Below, piece after piece: positions 1 to 10,349 of a stretch of DNA of 64,000 nt. Position numbers and translations under genes: made by a program. The stretch covers positions 4,258,001 to 4,322,000 of the forward strand of contig NZ_CP114029.1 in assembly GCF_026898155.1 (NCBI RefSeq). The letters are read 5' to 3'. The notes beneath the pieces were generated by a model. It was not told the origin of the DNA and ran no database searches. It saw only the letters and a list, made by a program, of their open reading frames with translations. This DNA is from Jiella pelagia (GTDB lineage Bacteria; Pseudomonadota; Alphaproteobacteria; Rhizobiales; Rhizobiaceae). Each line of letters starts with the position of its first letter. The stretch's first letter is position 1.

Positions 1-2197
1 CGAGGATCGCCAGGGCGCCGAGCCGGTCCGTCATGTTGCTCGCCGCCTGATACTGGGCGAGTGCAGCCGCAGGATCGCCGGTGGCGGCGCAGCGATAGGC
101 GAGGGCGGCATTGGCGAGCGCCCGGCGCCCGACACTGGCAGCGTCCGGCGAGAAAGGCTCTGTGGTGGCTCGTTCGGCGCTGAGACGTTCGAACGAGGCA
201 AGGCCCCTGGTGCCGATTGCGGCTCTGGCGGCGTCAGCCACCTGATGGACGCGGTCGGGATCGACGTTGTCGCGCAGCTGCCGGGCGATGTCGGTTTCGG
301 CGGGAAGCGTCAGCGCCTGAGCGCGAAAGGCCGGGTCGATCTCGTCGTCGCCGGCCGTAGCGAGCAGCGCGTCGACGATCGCATCCTTCAACGCCGGTTG
401 CCCGTCGCCGAGAGGCCGCCTTGCGGCGAGGGTCAACCCCTCGGCGATGAGATCGTCGAGGGCCCGCCAGCGATTGAAGAGATTGGGGTCGAGCCGCCCG
501 AGAGCCAGCCGTTCGGCTTCGCTCTGTTCATGATCGAGCATGACCGGGGCGGAGAAGTCCCTCAAGACGGAGAGATAAGGCCGGTCGGAAAGACCGGTGA
601 AGGTGATCGTCGCGTCGCCTCCGCTGAGAACGATCAGGTCGCCCTTCAGCCGGGCTGCGCCGGAAACCTCGCTCTCGGCGTGCCGATCCTCGCCATTGCC
701 GCCGACCAGCCCGAAGCGGACGGGAACGACCATCGGCTCCGTGCCGGTCCCGGCGGCGCCGCGCGCCAGGCTCTGGCGGAGCGACACCGTGTGCTGCCTT
801 TGCTCGGGATCCCAGCTTTCCGTGACGGTGAGCGTCGGCGTACCGGCCTGGGCGTACCACAGCGAAAACTGCGAGAGATCGAGACCGCCGGCTTCTTCGA
901 AACAGGCGATGAAATCCTCGATCGTCGCAGCGTCGCCGTCATGGCGCTCGAAGTAGAGGTCCATGCCTGCGCGGAAGTCCGTTTCCCCCAGCAGCGTCGC
1001 GATCATCCGCACGACCTCAGCGCCCTTGTCGTAGACGGTCGCCGTGTAGAAGTTGTTGATCTCGCGATACTCGGCGGGGCGCACCGGATGCTGCAGCGGT
1101 CCCTGGTCCTCGGGGAACTGGTGCGCCTTCAGCCGCCGGACCGAGGCGATCCGCTGCACGGTCCGCTCGCGCTCGTCGGCGGAGAACTCTTGATCGCGAT
1201 AGACCGTCAGCCCCTCCTTCAGACACAGCTGGAACCAGTCGCGGCAAGTGATCCGGTTGCCGGTCCAGTTGTGGAAGTACTCGTGGGCAATCACCGTCTC
1301 GACGCCGGCATAGTCGCCATCGGTGGCGAGGTCCTGGTCGAGGAGGACGTATTTGTGATTGAAGACGTTGAGGCCCTTGTTCTCCATCGCGCCCATGTTG
1401 AAGTCGGCGATGGCGACGACGTTGAAGACGTCGAGATCGTACTCGCGGCCGAAACGCCGTTCGTCCCAGGCCATCGAGCGCTTCAGCGCGTCCATGGCAT
1501 AGGCCGCCTGGGGGGCGCGGCCCTTCTCGGTATAGACGCCGAGGGCCACCGTCCGGCCGCTCGTCGTCACGAAGCTGTCGTGCAGCGCGTCGAGATCGCC
1601 GGCGACGACGGCGAAGAGATAGGACGGCTTCTTGAACGGGTCGTCCCAGACGGCGTAGTGCCGGCCCTCGGGAAGCTCGCCGGTCTCGATCGGGTTACCG
1701 TTCGACAGTAGCACCGGCGCGACCGCCTTCTCGGCCTCGATCCGAACCCGGTAGGGCGCCAGCACGTCCGGCCGATCGGGAAAGTAGGTGATGCGGCGGA
1801 AGCCCTCGGCCTCGCACTGGGTGCACCAGATGCCGTTGGAGCGGTAGAGCCCCATCAATTCGGTGTTTTCCTCCGGGGCGATGCGGTTCTCCAGCCGAAG
1901 CTCGAAAGGCCCATTTGCGGGAAGCTCCCTGACGACCAGCGCATCGGGCGTCGCGTCATAGCGCGCCGGGCTGAGAATTTCGCCGTCAAGTGCGATGCTG
2001 TCGAGGATCAGCCCGTCGCCGTCGAGGCCGAGCGGTGCGTCGATCGCAACGCCCTCGCGGCGTTCGAATGCCAGAACCGTCATGACATCCGTATGGCCCT
2101 CGAACAGTCGCAGCGTCATATCGACGCCGAGAAGGACGAAGTCGGTCGGCCGGTAGTCGGCAAGCTTCACGATCTGGCCGTCTTCGGTGCGTTGCAT
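1..2197 (-). CDS. pepN: Aminopeptidase N (M1 family), C-terminus beyond the window edge
   Basis: Cytoplasmic zinc aminopeptidase that removes N-terminal residues from peptides. The frame stays open from the ATG at 2197 to the left edge, giving 732 residues of a family of about 880, so the C-terminal ARM-like domain is incomplete. The substrate-anchoring GAMEN motif is at residues 269-273. The zinc motif HEYFH is at 305-309, with the third ligand Glu328 exactly 18 residues later (HExxH-X18-E), so the active site looks intact. A purine-rich GAGGACAGG lies just upstream of the ATG. The gene is divergent from the molybdopterin hydroxylase gene and shows no operon partner. No frameshift is seen in the visible part. 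Confidence 0.95.
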   Translation of the reverse strand, partial: MQRTEDGQIVKLADYRPTDFVLLGVDMTLRLFEGHTDVMTVLAFERREGVAIDAPLGLDGDGLILDSIALDGEILSPARYDATPDALVVRELPANGPFELRLENRIAPEENTELMGLYRSNGIWCTQCEAEGFRRITYFPDRPDVLAPYRVRIEAEKAVAPVLLSNGNPIETGELPEGRHYAVWDDPFKKPSYLFAVVAGDLDALHDSFVTTSGRTVALGVYTEKGRAPQAAYAMDALKRSMAWDERRFGREYDLDVFNVVAIADFNMGAMENKGLNVFNHKYVLLDQDLATDGDYAGVETVIAHEYFHNWTGNRITCRDWFQLCLKEGLTVYRDQEFSADERERTVQRIASVRRLKAHQFPEDQGPLQHPVRPAEYREINNFYTATVYDKGAEVVRMIATLLGETDFRAGMDLYFERHDGDAATIEDFIACFEEAGGLDLSQFSLWYAQAGTPTLTVTESWDPEQRQHTVSLRQSLARGAAGTGTEPMVVPVRFGLVGGNGEDRHAESEVSGAARLKGDLIVLSGGDATITFTGLSDRPYLSVLRDFSAPVMLDHEQSEAERLALGRLDPNLFNRWRALDDLIAEGLTLAARRPLGDGQPALKDAIVDALLATAGDDEIDPAFRAQALTLPAETDIARQLRDNVDPDRVHQVADAARAAIGTRGLASFERLSAERATTEPFSPDAASVGRRALANAALAYRCAATGDPAAALAQYQAASNMTDRLGALAIL

Positions 2198-2492
2198 CGG
2201 TCCTGTCCTCTCGTCCCGCTGGCGATCATCCAACCCGCAATGAGCCTCGGCGCCCCGAAGCGCAAGTCGTCTCCCGCGCATCGAACGGCCTGCCGCGGCT
2301 CGATGCGCGGCGGCAAGGTTGTTTGGCCCTTGCCGCCGGCCCGCTCTCGACGGGGCCTGCCTCCTGCAATATTTGTTGATTTCGGGCGTCGATTGAAGTC
2401 ATTCCAGAAATGCTTCGGCCGGCCGCCGAACTGCACTGCGGCCATCGCCGGTGCTGACCGAGAAAATCGTTCGTCTTCCGGGGGAATCCGCC

Positions 2493-4809
2493 ATGACCAT
2501 CATGACACCGAAATTTGGCCTTGGCGCTTCCGTCCTGCGCCTCGAGGACGATCGCCTGTTGCGCGGCGCCGGTCAGTATACGGACGACGAGAGCCGCCCG
2601 AACATGCTGCATGCGGCGGTCGTGCGGTCTCCCCATGCGAGCGCCCGCTTCACCGTCGCCGATATCGAGGCGGCGAAGGCGGCGCCGGGCGTCCATCTGG
2701 TGCTGACCCATGCGGACGTCGCCGAACTCGGCGACATTCCCTGCCTCGGCAAGCCGGCCATGGCCGACGGCAACGCCTTTGCGGCGCGCAACGCCCCGGT
2801 GCTTTGCAAGGACGTCGTGCGGCACGTCGGCGACGCGGTGGCCTTCATCGTCGCCGACACGGCGATGCAGGCGCGCGACGCGGCCGAACTGGTCGAGGTC
2901 GAGTACGAGCCGCTGGAGGCCGTCGCAGATCTCAAGGCGGTGATGGGCGAGGACGCTCCGCTGGTCTGGCCGGACGCCGGCAGCAACGTCGCCGGCCGCA
3001 TGCATGTCGGCGACGCGGCGACGACGAAGGCCGCCTTCGAGGCCGCTGCCCGCACGGTGCGCATCGACCTCGTCCAGAACCGGCTGGTCTGCAATTACAT
3101 GGAGGTCCGTTCGGCGGTCGGCGAATATGTCGAGGCCGAGGATCGCTATCTCCTCACCTCCGGTAGCCAGGGCGTCCACGGCCTGCGCGACACGCTGGCG
3201 AACGTCGTCTTCAAGGTCGATCCCTCGAAGATCCGCGTCCTCACCCGCGACGTCGGCGGCGGCTTCGGCACCAAGGCCTTCCTCTACCGCGAATACGCGC
3301 TGGTGCTTTTCGCCGGCAGAAAGCTCGGCCGGCCAGTGAAGTGGACCGCCGATCGCGGCGAGCATTTCGTCACCGACACCCATGGCCGCGACAATGTCGT
3401 CTCCGGCGAGATGGCGATCGACGCGGATGGCCGCTTTACCGGCCTGAAGATCCAAATCGCCGCCAATCTCGGCGCCTATTCGTCGCAATACGGGCCGATG
3501 ATCCCGTGGTTCGGTATGTCGATGGCGACCGGCCTCTACGACATCCCGGCGATCGACGTGGCCTGCGACCTCTATTTCACCAACACCGTCCCGGTCGACG
3601 CCTATCGCGGCGCCGGGCGGCCGGAAGCGGCGTATCTGATCGAGCGGCTGGTCGACAAATGCGCCGCCGAGGCTCGGTGTCGGGCGCGACGAGATCCGCC
3701 GCAAGAACTTCATCAAGCCGGAGCAGCTGCCCTACACGACGGCGTTCGGTCGGCTCTACGACACCGGCGATTTCGCCGGCCACATGGCCGAAGGCATGCG
3801 CCGGGCCGGCTGGGAAGGCTTCGAGACGCGGCGCGCGGCGGCCGCCGGCGAGGGCAAGCTGCGCGGCATCGGCATGGCGACCTATGTCGAGGCCTGCGCC
3901 TTTCCGGGCTCCGAGCCTGCCTATGCCGAGCTTCAGAGCGACGGCCGGGTGAGCGTGAAGATCGGTACCCAGACCAACGGCCAGGGCCATGCGACGGCCT
4001 ATGCCCAGTTCGTCGCCGAAGCCCTGAAGCTCGACTACGACATGATCGACGTGCGCCAGGGCGACACCGACGAGACGCCGACCGGCGGCGGCACGGGCGG
4101 CTCGCGGTCGATCCCGCTCGGGGCGGTGTCGGTGCGCCGGGCGAGCCAGGCGCTGGCCGAAAAGATCAGGAAGCTCGCTTCCGACGAACTCGAGGCGGCG
4201 GCCGCTGACATCGAGATCGAGGGCGGCTTTGCCCGCGTCGCCGGCACGGACCGGGCGATCGACTTCGCCGCGCTGGCAGCCGCCGCCAAGAGCCCCGACG
4301 ACCTGAAGGCGATGGGCGAGTTCAAGCAGGACGAGTGCACCTATCCGAACGGCACCCACATCTGCGAGGTCGAGATCGACGAAGAGACCGGCGCCGTCGA
4401 GATCATAGCCTATACGATCGTCGACGACTTCGGCGTGACGGTGAACCCGATGCTGCTCGCCGGCCAGATCCATGGCGGCGTCGCGCAAGGGCTCGGCCAG
4501 GCGCTGATGGAGGATACGGTCTATACGCCGGATGGCCAGCTCGTCTCGGCGAGCTTCATGGACTACGCCATGCCGCGCGCCTGGGACCTGCCGATGTTCG
4601 ACTTCAAGACCCGCAACGTGCCCTCGACGACCAATGCGCTCGGCATCAAGGGCGCCGGCGAGGCGGGAACGATCGGCGCGGCGCCGGCGGTGATGAACGC
4701 CGTCGCCGATGCGCTCAAGCCGGCGGGCGTCGATCACATCGACATGCCGGCGACGCCCGTGCGGGTGTGGAGCGCTCTTGCGGCGGCAAAGGCGGCGACA
4801 GCGGCTTGA
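2493..4809 (+). CDS. Xanthine dehydrogenase/CoxL-family molybdopterin-binding large subunit (apparent frameshift at 3669-3675)
   Basis: Large catalytic subunit of the molybdenum hydroxylase family, about 771 aa once one base is removed. Order: a/b hammerhead (about 20-130), first then second molybdopterin-binding domain. The AYRGAGRPE loop near residue 370 is the xanthine-dehydrogenase-type form, not the AYRCSFR loop of true aerobic CO dehydrogenase. KGAGEAG (about 719-725) supplies the conserved catalytic Glu. The frame jumps at GAGGCTC; reading GAGCTC there gives ...CAAELGVGRDEIRR and joins the halves perfectly. No FAD or 2Fe-2S subunit gene lies beside it, so its redox partners must be elsewhere; substrate unknown. 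ATG 2493 follows GGGGGAA; ATG 2502 is an alternative. Confidence 0.88.
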
Positions 4810-5003
4810 CGCTGTGCCGCTTCGGCCTCGCCGCGGGGCGAGGCCGCGGAAAAATCGGCGGCCTGTGAGGAATATCGTAAGGAAATCGTCTCAATTTTGA
4901 TTTCGCTCGGCCCTCACTTCACCCGTCACGCCTCGGCCGGGCGTCTTTTCCATCAAACGAGATAGGTTCGCCGAGCCTCGCGGCCGCGGACAGGGATGAC
5001 ATC

Positions 5004-5954
5004 ATGGCGACGTCGCCACCGGCCGATCCGAACCCGAGCCTCGGGATCGGCCTGAAATGCATGTCGGTGGTCGTCTTCGTCGCCATGCAGACCCTGATCA
5101 AGACGGTTGGGGAGGATATTCCCGCCGGCGAGGTGGTGTTCTTCCGCTCCTTCTTCGCGCTGATCCCGGTCATCCTCTATCTCGGCTGGCTCGGGGACCT
5201 GAAGCAGTCGCTGAAGACCGACGATCTGCCCGGCCACATGCTGCGCGGCCTGGTCGGCGCCATCTCGATGACGTTGTCGTTCTTTTCCCTGCCGCGGCTG
5301 CCCTATGCCGAGTGGATCTCGATCAACTACGCCGCGCCGCTCCTGACCGTCGTCTTCGCGGCGATCTTCCTGAAGGAGATCGTCCGGGCCTATCGCTGGA
5401 CGGCGGTGGCGATCGGCCTTGTCGGGGTTTCGGTCGTCACGGCGCCGAATCTCAGCCTCTTCTCGACCGGCGGCATCGGCGGCTCGGAGGCGCTGGGCGC
5501 TCTTGCTGCGCTCGGTTCGGCGAGCCTGGCCGCCGTCGCGATGATCCAGATCCGGCGGCTGGTGCAGAAGGAGAAGACGGCGACGATCGTCGTCTATTTC
5601 TCGCTCACCTCGTCGACGATCGCGCTTCTCTCGCTGCCCTTCGGCTGGGTGCTGCCTTCGACCGAAGACGCGCTGATCCTCGTGACGGCAGGGCTTCTCG
5701 GCGGCATCGGCCAGCTGCTTCTGACGGCGAGCTACCGCTTCGCCGACACCTCGACCATCGCTCCCTTCGAATACACCTCGCTGATCCTCGCCATCGGCAT
5801 CGGCGTCTTCCTGTTCGGCGATCCCCTGGCATGGACGACGATCGCCGGCTCGCTGATCGTCGTCTCCGCCGGCATCTTCATCATCTGGCGCGAGCACCAG
5901 CTCGGCATCGAGCGCCGCAAGGCACGGCGCGTTGCGCCGCCCGGCGGCAGCTGA
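5004..5954 (+). CDS. EamA/DMT-family transporter
   Basis: Inner-membrane carrier of the drug/metabolite transporter superfamily, 316 aa, with about ten hydrophobic segments in two EamA repeats (about 10-140 and 165-295). The second half carries the typical ASYRFADTSTIAPFEYTSL stretch. Substrate cannot be read from sequence. The N-terminus NPSLGIGLKCMSVV contains a GAGCCTC that is native here, because the frame is continuous from the ATG through the first helix. Stands alone on the plus strand between the hydroxylase and the phoX-like gene. A second, distinct EamA protein lies at 29932-30798. Confidence 0.9.
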   Translation: MATSPPADPNPSLGIGLKCMSVVVFVAMQTLIKTVGEDIPAGEVVFFRSFFALIPVILYLGWLGDLKQSLKTDDLPGHMLRGLVGAISMTLSFFSLPRLPYAEWISINYAAPLLTVVFAAIFLKEIVRAYRWTAVAIGLVGVSVVTAPNLSLFSTGGIGGSEALGALAALGSASLAAVAMIQIRRLVQKEKTATIVVYFSLTSSTIALLSLPFGWVLPSTEDALILVTAGLLGGIGQLLLTASYRFADTSTIAPFEYTSLILAIGIGVFLFGDPLAWTTIAGSLIVVSAGIFIIWREHQLGIERRKARRVAPPGGS

Positions 5955-6044
5955 GGCCGGAAGAGGCTGGGGCGTGCGTGCCGCAGATCCGTCCTGCCGG
6001 GGAACGCCCTCCCTCGTCACGCCGGGACGCGGCACAGGGCGGCC

Positions 6045-6062
6045 ATGTCACCGTCTTGTTAC
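6045..6062 (+). promoter_or_regulatory. Possible PHO box upstream of the phoX-like gene
   Basis: Two 7-base units, ATGTCAC and TTGTTAC, are separated by four bases, giving the 11-base repeat period of PhoB operators (consensus CTGTCAT-N4-CTGTCAC). The site is about 95 bases before the phoX-like start. The match is imperfect at first positions, so this is a candidate only; it fits because PhoX phosphatases are normally phosphate-starvation genes. Confidence 0.4.
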
Positions 6063-6155
6063 GTAGTATCTCTTAAAGTCTAGAAGCGTTCGAAATCGAT
6101 GCGGCCGGGACCGAACGGGCCACGCCGAACGCGCTTCGACAACGGGGTAGACGAG

Positions 6156-8136
6156 ATGAGCGACAAGATATCCAGCCAGTCGGTTTTCCGCACGAGCCGG
6201 CTCGAGGAAGCCGACGGCGACGGGCTCAATCCGACCAGCAACCGGACGATGGGCGAGATCATCGCCACGCGGTTTTCCCGCCGTGGATTCCTGCGCGGTT
6301 CGTTGGCGGCCACCGCGATCGCCGCGACGGTCAGCCCGATGGCTCTGCTGACAGCCGAGAAGGCCAAGGCGCAGACCGCCTCGAAGTTCTCCTTCACCGA
6401 AGTCGAGGCCGGTGTCGACGAGACCCATCACGTCGCCGAAGGCTATGACGCCGACGTGCTGCTGCGCTGGGGCGACGGGCTGTTCCCGGATTCGCCGGAA
6501 TTCGATCCGACCGCCCAGACGCCCGAGGCCCAGGCCCGGCAGTTCGGCTACAACAACGACTATGTCGGCTTCATCCCGATCGACGGCTCGTCCGAGCATG
6601 GCATGCTCGTCGTCAACCACGAATACACCAACGAACATCTGATGTTCCCCGGTATCGTCACGGTCGCGGACGGCAAGATCGAGGTCGCACCAGCCGACCG
6701 GAAGCGGGTCGACATCGAGATGGCCGCCCATGGCGGAACCATCGTTGAGATCCGCAAGGAAGGCGGCAAGTGGCAGGTCGTGCGCGACGGCGCCAAGAAC
6801 CGCCGCATCACGTCCATGACCGAGATGGAGCTGACCGGCCCGGCCGCCGGCCACGACCGCCTCAAGACCTCGGCCGATGCGAACGGCACGAAGGTCCTGG
6901 GCACGATCAACAACTGCGCCGGCGGCGTCACGCCCTGGGGCACCTACATCATGGCCGAGGAGAACTTCCACGGCTACTTCATCGGCGAACTTCCGGAGGG
7001 CCACCCGGAAGCCGAGAACTACAAGCGCTACGGCGTGCCGGAAGGCTCCTATGCCTGGGGCAACTTCCACGACCGCTTCGACGTCTCCAAGGAACCGAAC
7101 GAGCCGAACCGCTTCGGCTGGGTGGTCGAGGTCGACGTCGAGGATCCGAACTCGGTGCCGAAGAAGCGGACCGCCCTCGGCCGCTTCAAGCATGAAGGCG
7201 CCGACAACATCGTCGCGCCGGACGGCCGCGTCGTCTTCTATCTCGGCGACGACGAGCGCTTCGACTACGTCTACAAGTTCGTGACCGCCGGCACCTACGA
7301 TCCCGACGACCGCGCCGCCAACATGGACCTTCTCGACGACGGCACGCTCTATGTCGCCAAGTTCGAGGAAGACGGCACCATGGCGTGGCTGCCGCTGACC
7401 TTCGGCGAGGGCCCGCTGACCGCCGAGAACGGCTTTGCGAGCCAGGCCGACGTGCTCATCGAGACCCGCAAGGCTGCCGACCTCCTCGGCGCCACCCCGA
7501 TGGACCGCCCGGAAGACATCGGGCCGAACGCCGAGAATGGCCGCGTCTACGTCATGCTGACCAACAACACCAAGCGCAAGGATGCCAACGCCGCCAACCC
7601 GCGGGTCGACAACGCCTTCGGCCACATCGTCGAGATCGCCGAAGAGGGCGGTGACTTCGCCGCGACGACGGGTCGTTGGGAGATCCTCGTCCAGTGCGGC
7701 GATCCGGCGGTCGCCGAGGTCGGTGCCACCTTCTCGACGGAAACCACCAAGGATGGCTGGTTCGGCATGCCCGACAACTGCGCCATCGACACCGACGGGC
7801 GTCTGTGGGTCTCGACGGACGGGATGTCGCCGAAAATCGGCCGCACGGACGGTCTCTTCGCGGTCGACACCTCCGGCGAGGCTCGCGACCTCGAAGCTGT
7901 TCTTCCGCGTGCCGATCGGCGCCGAGATGTGCGGCCCGCTGCCGACGCCGGACCTCACCACCTTCTTCGTCGCGGTCCAGCATCCGGCCGATGGCGGTGA
8001 CGACTGGGAGGGTTTTGGCCGGCCGTCCTACTACGAGGATCTGTCGACCCGCTGGCCCGACTTTCGCGACGACATGCCGGTTCGTCCGTCGGTGGTTGCG
8101 ATCACCAAGCAGGGCGGCGGCAAGATCGGCGCCTGA
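6156..8136 (+). CDS. phoX: PhoX-family secreted phosphatase (apparent frameshift at 7878-7884)
   Basis: Family of Ca2+/Fe-dependent alkaline phosphatases (DUF839) exported folded through Tat; releases phosphate from organic phosphoesters in the periplasm. About 659 aa after removing one base. A twin-arginine signal SRRGFLRG is at residues 41-48 after a roughly 40-residue leader, with a hydrophobic stretch and a likely AKA/QT cleavage region after it. C-terminal VPIGAEMCGP and FVAVQHP are the conserved family signatures but sit in another frame than the N-terminal part; reading GAGCTC for GAGGCTC at 7878 gives SGELATSKLFFRVPIG and unites them. Start ATG 6156 is preferred over 6099 because the earlier 19 residues lack character. 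Substrate and metal use are family inference. Confidence 0.87.
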
Positions 8137-8188
8137 CGGCTGGGCATCAGCACTGAAGGGCGTGAATTGCGCCGTCGCGTGATGCTTA

Positions 8189-8224
8189 ATGCGCTCAGGC
8201 CACGGATAGGCGGCCTGGGCGCAT
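8189..8224. terminator. Bidirectional hairpin between phoX-like gene and surf1
   Basis: Arms of 13 bases (ATGCGCTCAGGCC and GGCCTGGGCGCAT) with one mismatch around a 10-base loop, between two convergent genes. There is no clear T run on either strand, so termination is inferred from position and stem strength. Confidence 0.5.
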
Positions 8225-8266
8225 TCCCCACCAACGACGGCCGAAAACGTCGGCGTGGCCACGGCG

Positions 8267-9073
8267 TCAGGACGAACGGCGCCGCCCATGGCGGATGGCG
8301 ATGAAGGCGCCGACGAGGGTGAGGCCTGCAAGGGCGAACCAGGTCAGCGCATATTGCAGGTGCTGGTTGCGGAAGATGATCCGCGTCAGGCCGGGAACCG
8401 GATAGTCGACGCTTCCGGGCGGCGGCGCGCCCATCTCGGCATTGACCGGCGGCGTGTGGTCGAGGGGCGATCCGGCATCGATGAAATAGGGCGCGACCGG
8501 GCCCCTCAGACCCTCGGCCGCGGCGATGGCCGCGACATCCCGGGAATACCACCGGCCTTCGGCCGGAACGTTGGAGCGCAGGAAAGCGCCTTCCGGTTGG
8601 CTCATGCGCAGGAGGCCGGTGGCGGTCGTCGCTTCGTCTGACAGCCCTGCGCCGGCAGCAAAGTCCCGGGACGGCACGAAGCCGCGATTGACGAGGACGG
8701 TGAAGCCGCGCTCGTCCTTCAGCGGCGTCATCAGCCAGAAGCCGCCGCCATAGTCGGTGGTCGCCTGGGCAAAGACGGATTTGCCCTCCAGGAACCGGCC
8801 GGTGGCGGTGATGTGGCGGTATTCGTCGCGATCGAAGCCGATCGCAGGCCAGTCCCGCGGCCCCGGTGCCGCGACCGGGGCGGCCGCGGCGCGCCCGGTC
8901 ACAGCGGCGATCAGGCCGAGCTTCCACTCCCGGCGCTCGAGCTGCCAGATGCCGAGAGCCAGGAAGCCGGCGAAGAGCACAAGGCCGGCAAACGCAGCGA
9001 GCGCTGCTTCGAAACGAAAAAGGGGAGGGCGCCTGCGCGCTGTCTCCCCGGCCGTCTCGCGATCCTCAGGCAA
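8267..9073 (-). CDS. SURF1-family oxidase assembly protein
   Basis: SURF1/SHY1 proteins help insert heme a/o into terminal oxidases at the inner membrane. 268 aa with the family layout: one transmembrane helix near residues 23-45, a periplasmic domain, and a second helix near 238-258. Conserved features include GIWQLERREWK after helix 1, VNRGFVP, and NQHLQYALTWFALA at the C-terminus. It is the last gene of the cyoABCD run, 88 bases after cyoD, so it probably serves the quinol oxidase encoded just upstream rather than an aa3 cytochrome c oxidase. Confidence 0.92.
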   Translation of the reverse strand: MPEDRETAGETARRRPPLFRFEAALAAFAGLVLFAGFLALGIWQLERREWKLGLIAAVTGRAAAAPVAAPGPRDWPAIGFDRDEYRHITATGRFLEGKSVFAQATTDYGGGFWLMTPLKDERGFTVLVNRGFVPSRDFAAGAGLSDEATTATGLLRMSQPEGAFLRSNVPAEGRWYSRDVAAIAAAEGLRGPVAPYFIDAGSPLDHTPPVNAEMGAPPPGSVDYPVPGLTRIIFRNQHLQYALTWFALAGLTLVGAFIAIRHGRRRSS

Positions 9074-9160
9074 CGTCCGTTTCCTTGGCTGCTGCGTCCG
9101 CCGCCTCGTTCGCCTGCGGCGCCGCAGGGCGCCACGTTCGTCGACGCGGCGGGTCGTGTC

Positions 9161-9712
9161 TCAGTGGCCCATGCTTCCATGGTCCATGCTGTCAGGGCTC
9201 ATTCCCGACTGCCCGGACTGCCCGGTGGTCGGCGTGTTTCCACCTGCCGGCGCGGTCGCTGCGCCCATGGGCTGGTCTCCCTCTATCTGCATCTGCTGCT
9301 GCTGGAGGGTCCGGGGGCCATCCATGTCCATGACGTCGTGGTCCATCGGCATCATGTTGCTGTTGAGATGGTACATCACCCACAGCGAGCCGGAGATGGT
9401 GATGACCAGGAGGACGACGGTGAAGATCAGTGCCATCACCGTCCAGCCGCCCTCGGATCTGGCGTCCATGTGCAGGAAGTAGATCATGTGGACGACGATC
9501 TGCGCGACGGCGGCGAGGATCACCAGCACGGCGGTGACGACGCCGTCCTCGATCGGCCGGGCCATCACCAGCCAGAACGGGATGACCGTCAGGACGACCG
9601 AGAGGCCGAAGCCGGTCAGGTAGCCCCGGATCGTCGAATGGGCCTCGCCGGTCTCGTGATTGCCGCTGGCCGTGCCGCGGTTGGGGTCGGAAGCGTGAGA
9701 GGCGGTGCTCAT
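9161..9712 (-). CDS. cyoD: Cytochrome o ubiquinol oxidase subunit IV
   Basis: Small membrane subunit of the bo3-type quinol oxidase, needed for stability of the binuclear centre. 183 aa with three transmembrane helices (about 37-60, 66-90, 100-125) and the family segment MIYFLHMD. The start ATG 9712 shares one base with the cyoC stop (TGATG), showing translational coupling; an upstream in-frame extension to 9793 lies inside cyoC and is rejected. The last 55 residues are unusual: Met-, Gln- and His-rich (MPMDHDVMDMDG, QQQQMQ, DSMDHGSMGH), resembling copper-binding tails; this role is inference. Confidence 0.93.
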   Translation of the reverse strand: MSTASHASDPNRGTASGNHETGEAHSTIRGYLTGFGLSVVLTVIPFWLVMARPIEDGVVTAVLVILAAVAQIVVHMIYFLHMDARSEGGWTVMALIFTVVLLVITISGSLWVMYHLNSNMMPMDHDVMDMDGPRTLQQQQMQIEGDQPMGAATAPAGGNTPTTGQSGQSGMSPDSMDHGSMGH

Positions 9713-10345
9713 CAAATCACCCGGATGAGATAGACGAAGGTGAAGACGCCGATCCAGATGACGTCGAGAAAGTGCCAGAACATCGACAGGCACAGCAGCC
9801 GGCGGCGGTTGCCGTCGATCAGGCCGCGCTGCTGGATCTGCGCCATCAGGACGACCATCCAGAGGATGCCGATCGAAACGTGCAGGCCGTGGGTCGCGAC
9901 GAGGGTGAAGAAGGCCGAGAGGAAGGCGCTGCGCTGCGGCGTCGCGCCCTCGGCGATCAGCGTCGCGAACTCATAGAGCCTCGATGCCGACGAACAGGAC
10001 GCCGAAGAGGGCGGTGACAGCCATCCACAGAAGCACCGCTTCCTTGCGGCGGTTCTGCATGGCGATCATCGCAAAGCCGTAGGTGATCGACGAGAACAGA
10101 AGCATCGCCGTGTTCGCCGCCAGAAGCGGCAGTTCGAAGATCTCGTCGGGCCGCGGCCCCGCCGCATAGGCGCCGGCCAGCACGCCATAGGTCGCGAACA
10201 GGACCGCAAAGATGAGACAGTCGCTCATCAGATAGATCCAGAAGCCGAGCATGGTGCTGCCACCTGGCTCGTGCTCGTGTTCATCGAGAGCGAAGAAGAC
10301 CGGTGCCTCGGTGTCGTTGTCAGTTAAAGCGGCGACGTTGGCCAT
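9712..10345 (-). CDS. cyoC: Cytochrome o ubiquinol oxidase subunit III (apparent frameshift at 9976-9982)
   Basis: Heme-copper oxidase subunit III, about 210 aa and five transmembrane helices after correction. The N-terminal part ends in ...GVLFVGIE; the rest (LYEFATLIAEG ... THGLHVSIGILWM ... WHFLDVIWIGVFTFVYLIRVI) continues in another frame. Minus strand reads GAGGCTC where GAGCTC would join them as ...GIELYEF. The THGLHV and FWHFLDVIW motifs are diagnostic of subunit III. Start ATG 10345 lies a few bases after the cyoB stop; the TTG at 10348 is an alternative. Confidence 0.93.
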
Positions 10346-10349
10346 CAAT

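Noticed and set aside
245..1711. Long plus-strand frame opposite pepN
   Set aside because: It is the antisense shadow of a clear M1 aminopeptidase; its sequence has no family features and is compositionally biased.
5033..5042. GAGCCTC in the EamA gene as a frame error
   Set aside because: The frame is continuous from the ATG into the first helix (NPSLGIGLKCMSV), so the sequence is native.
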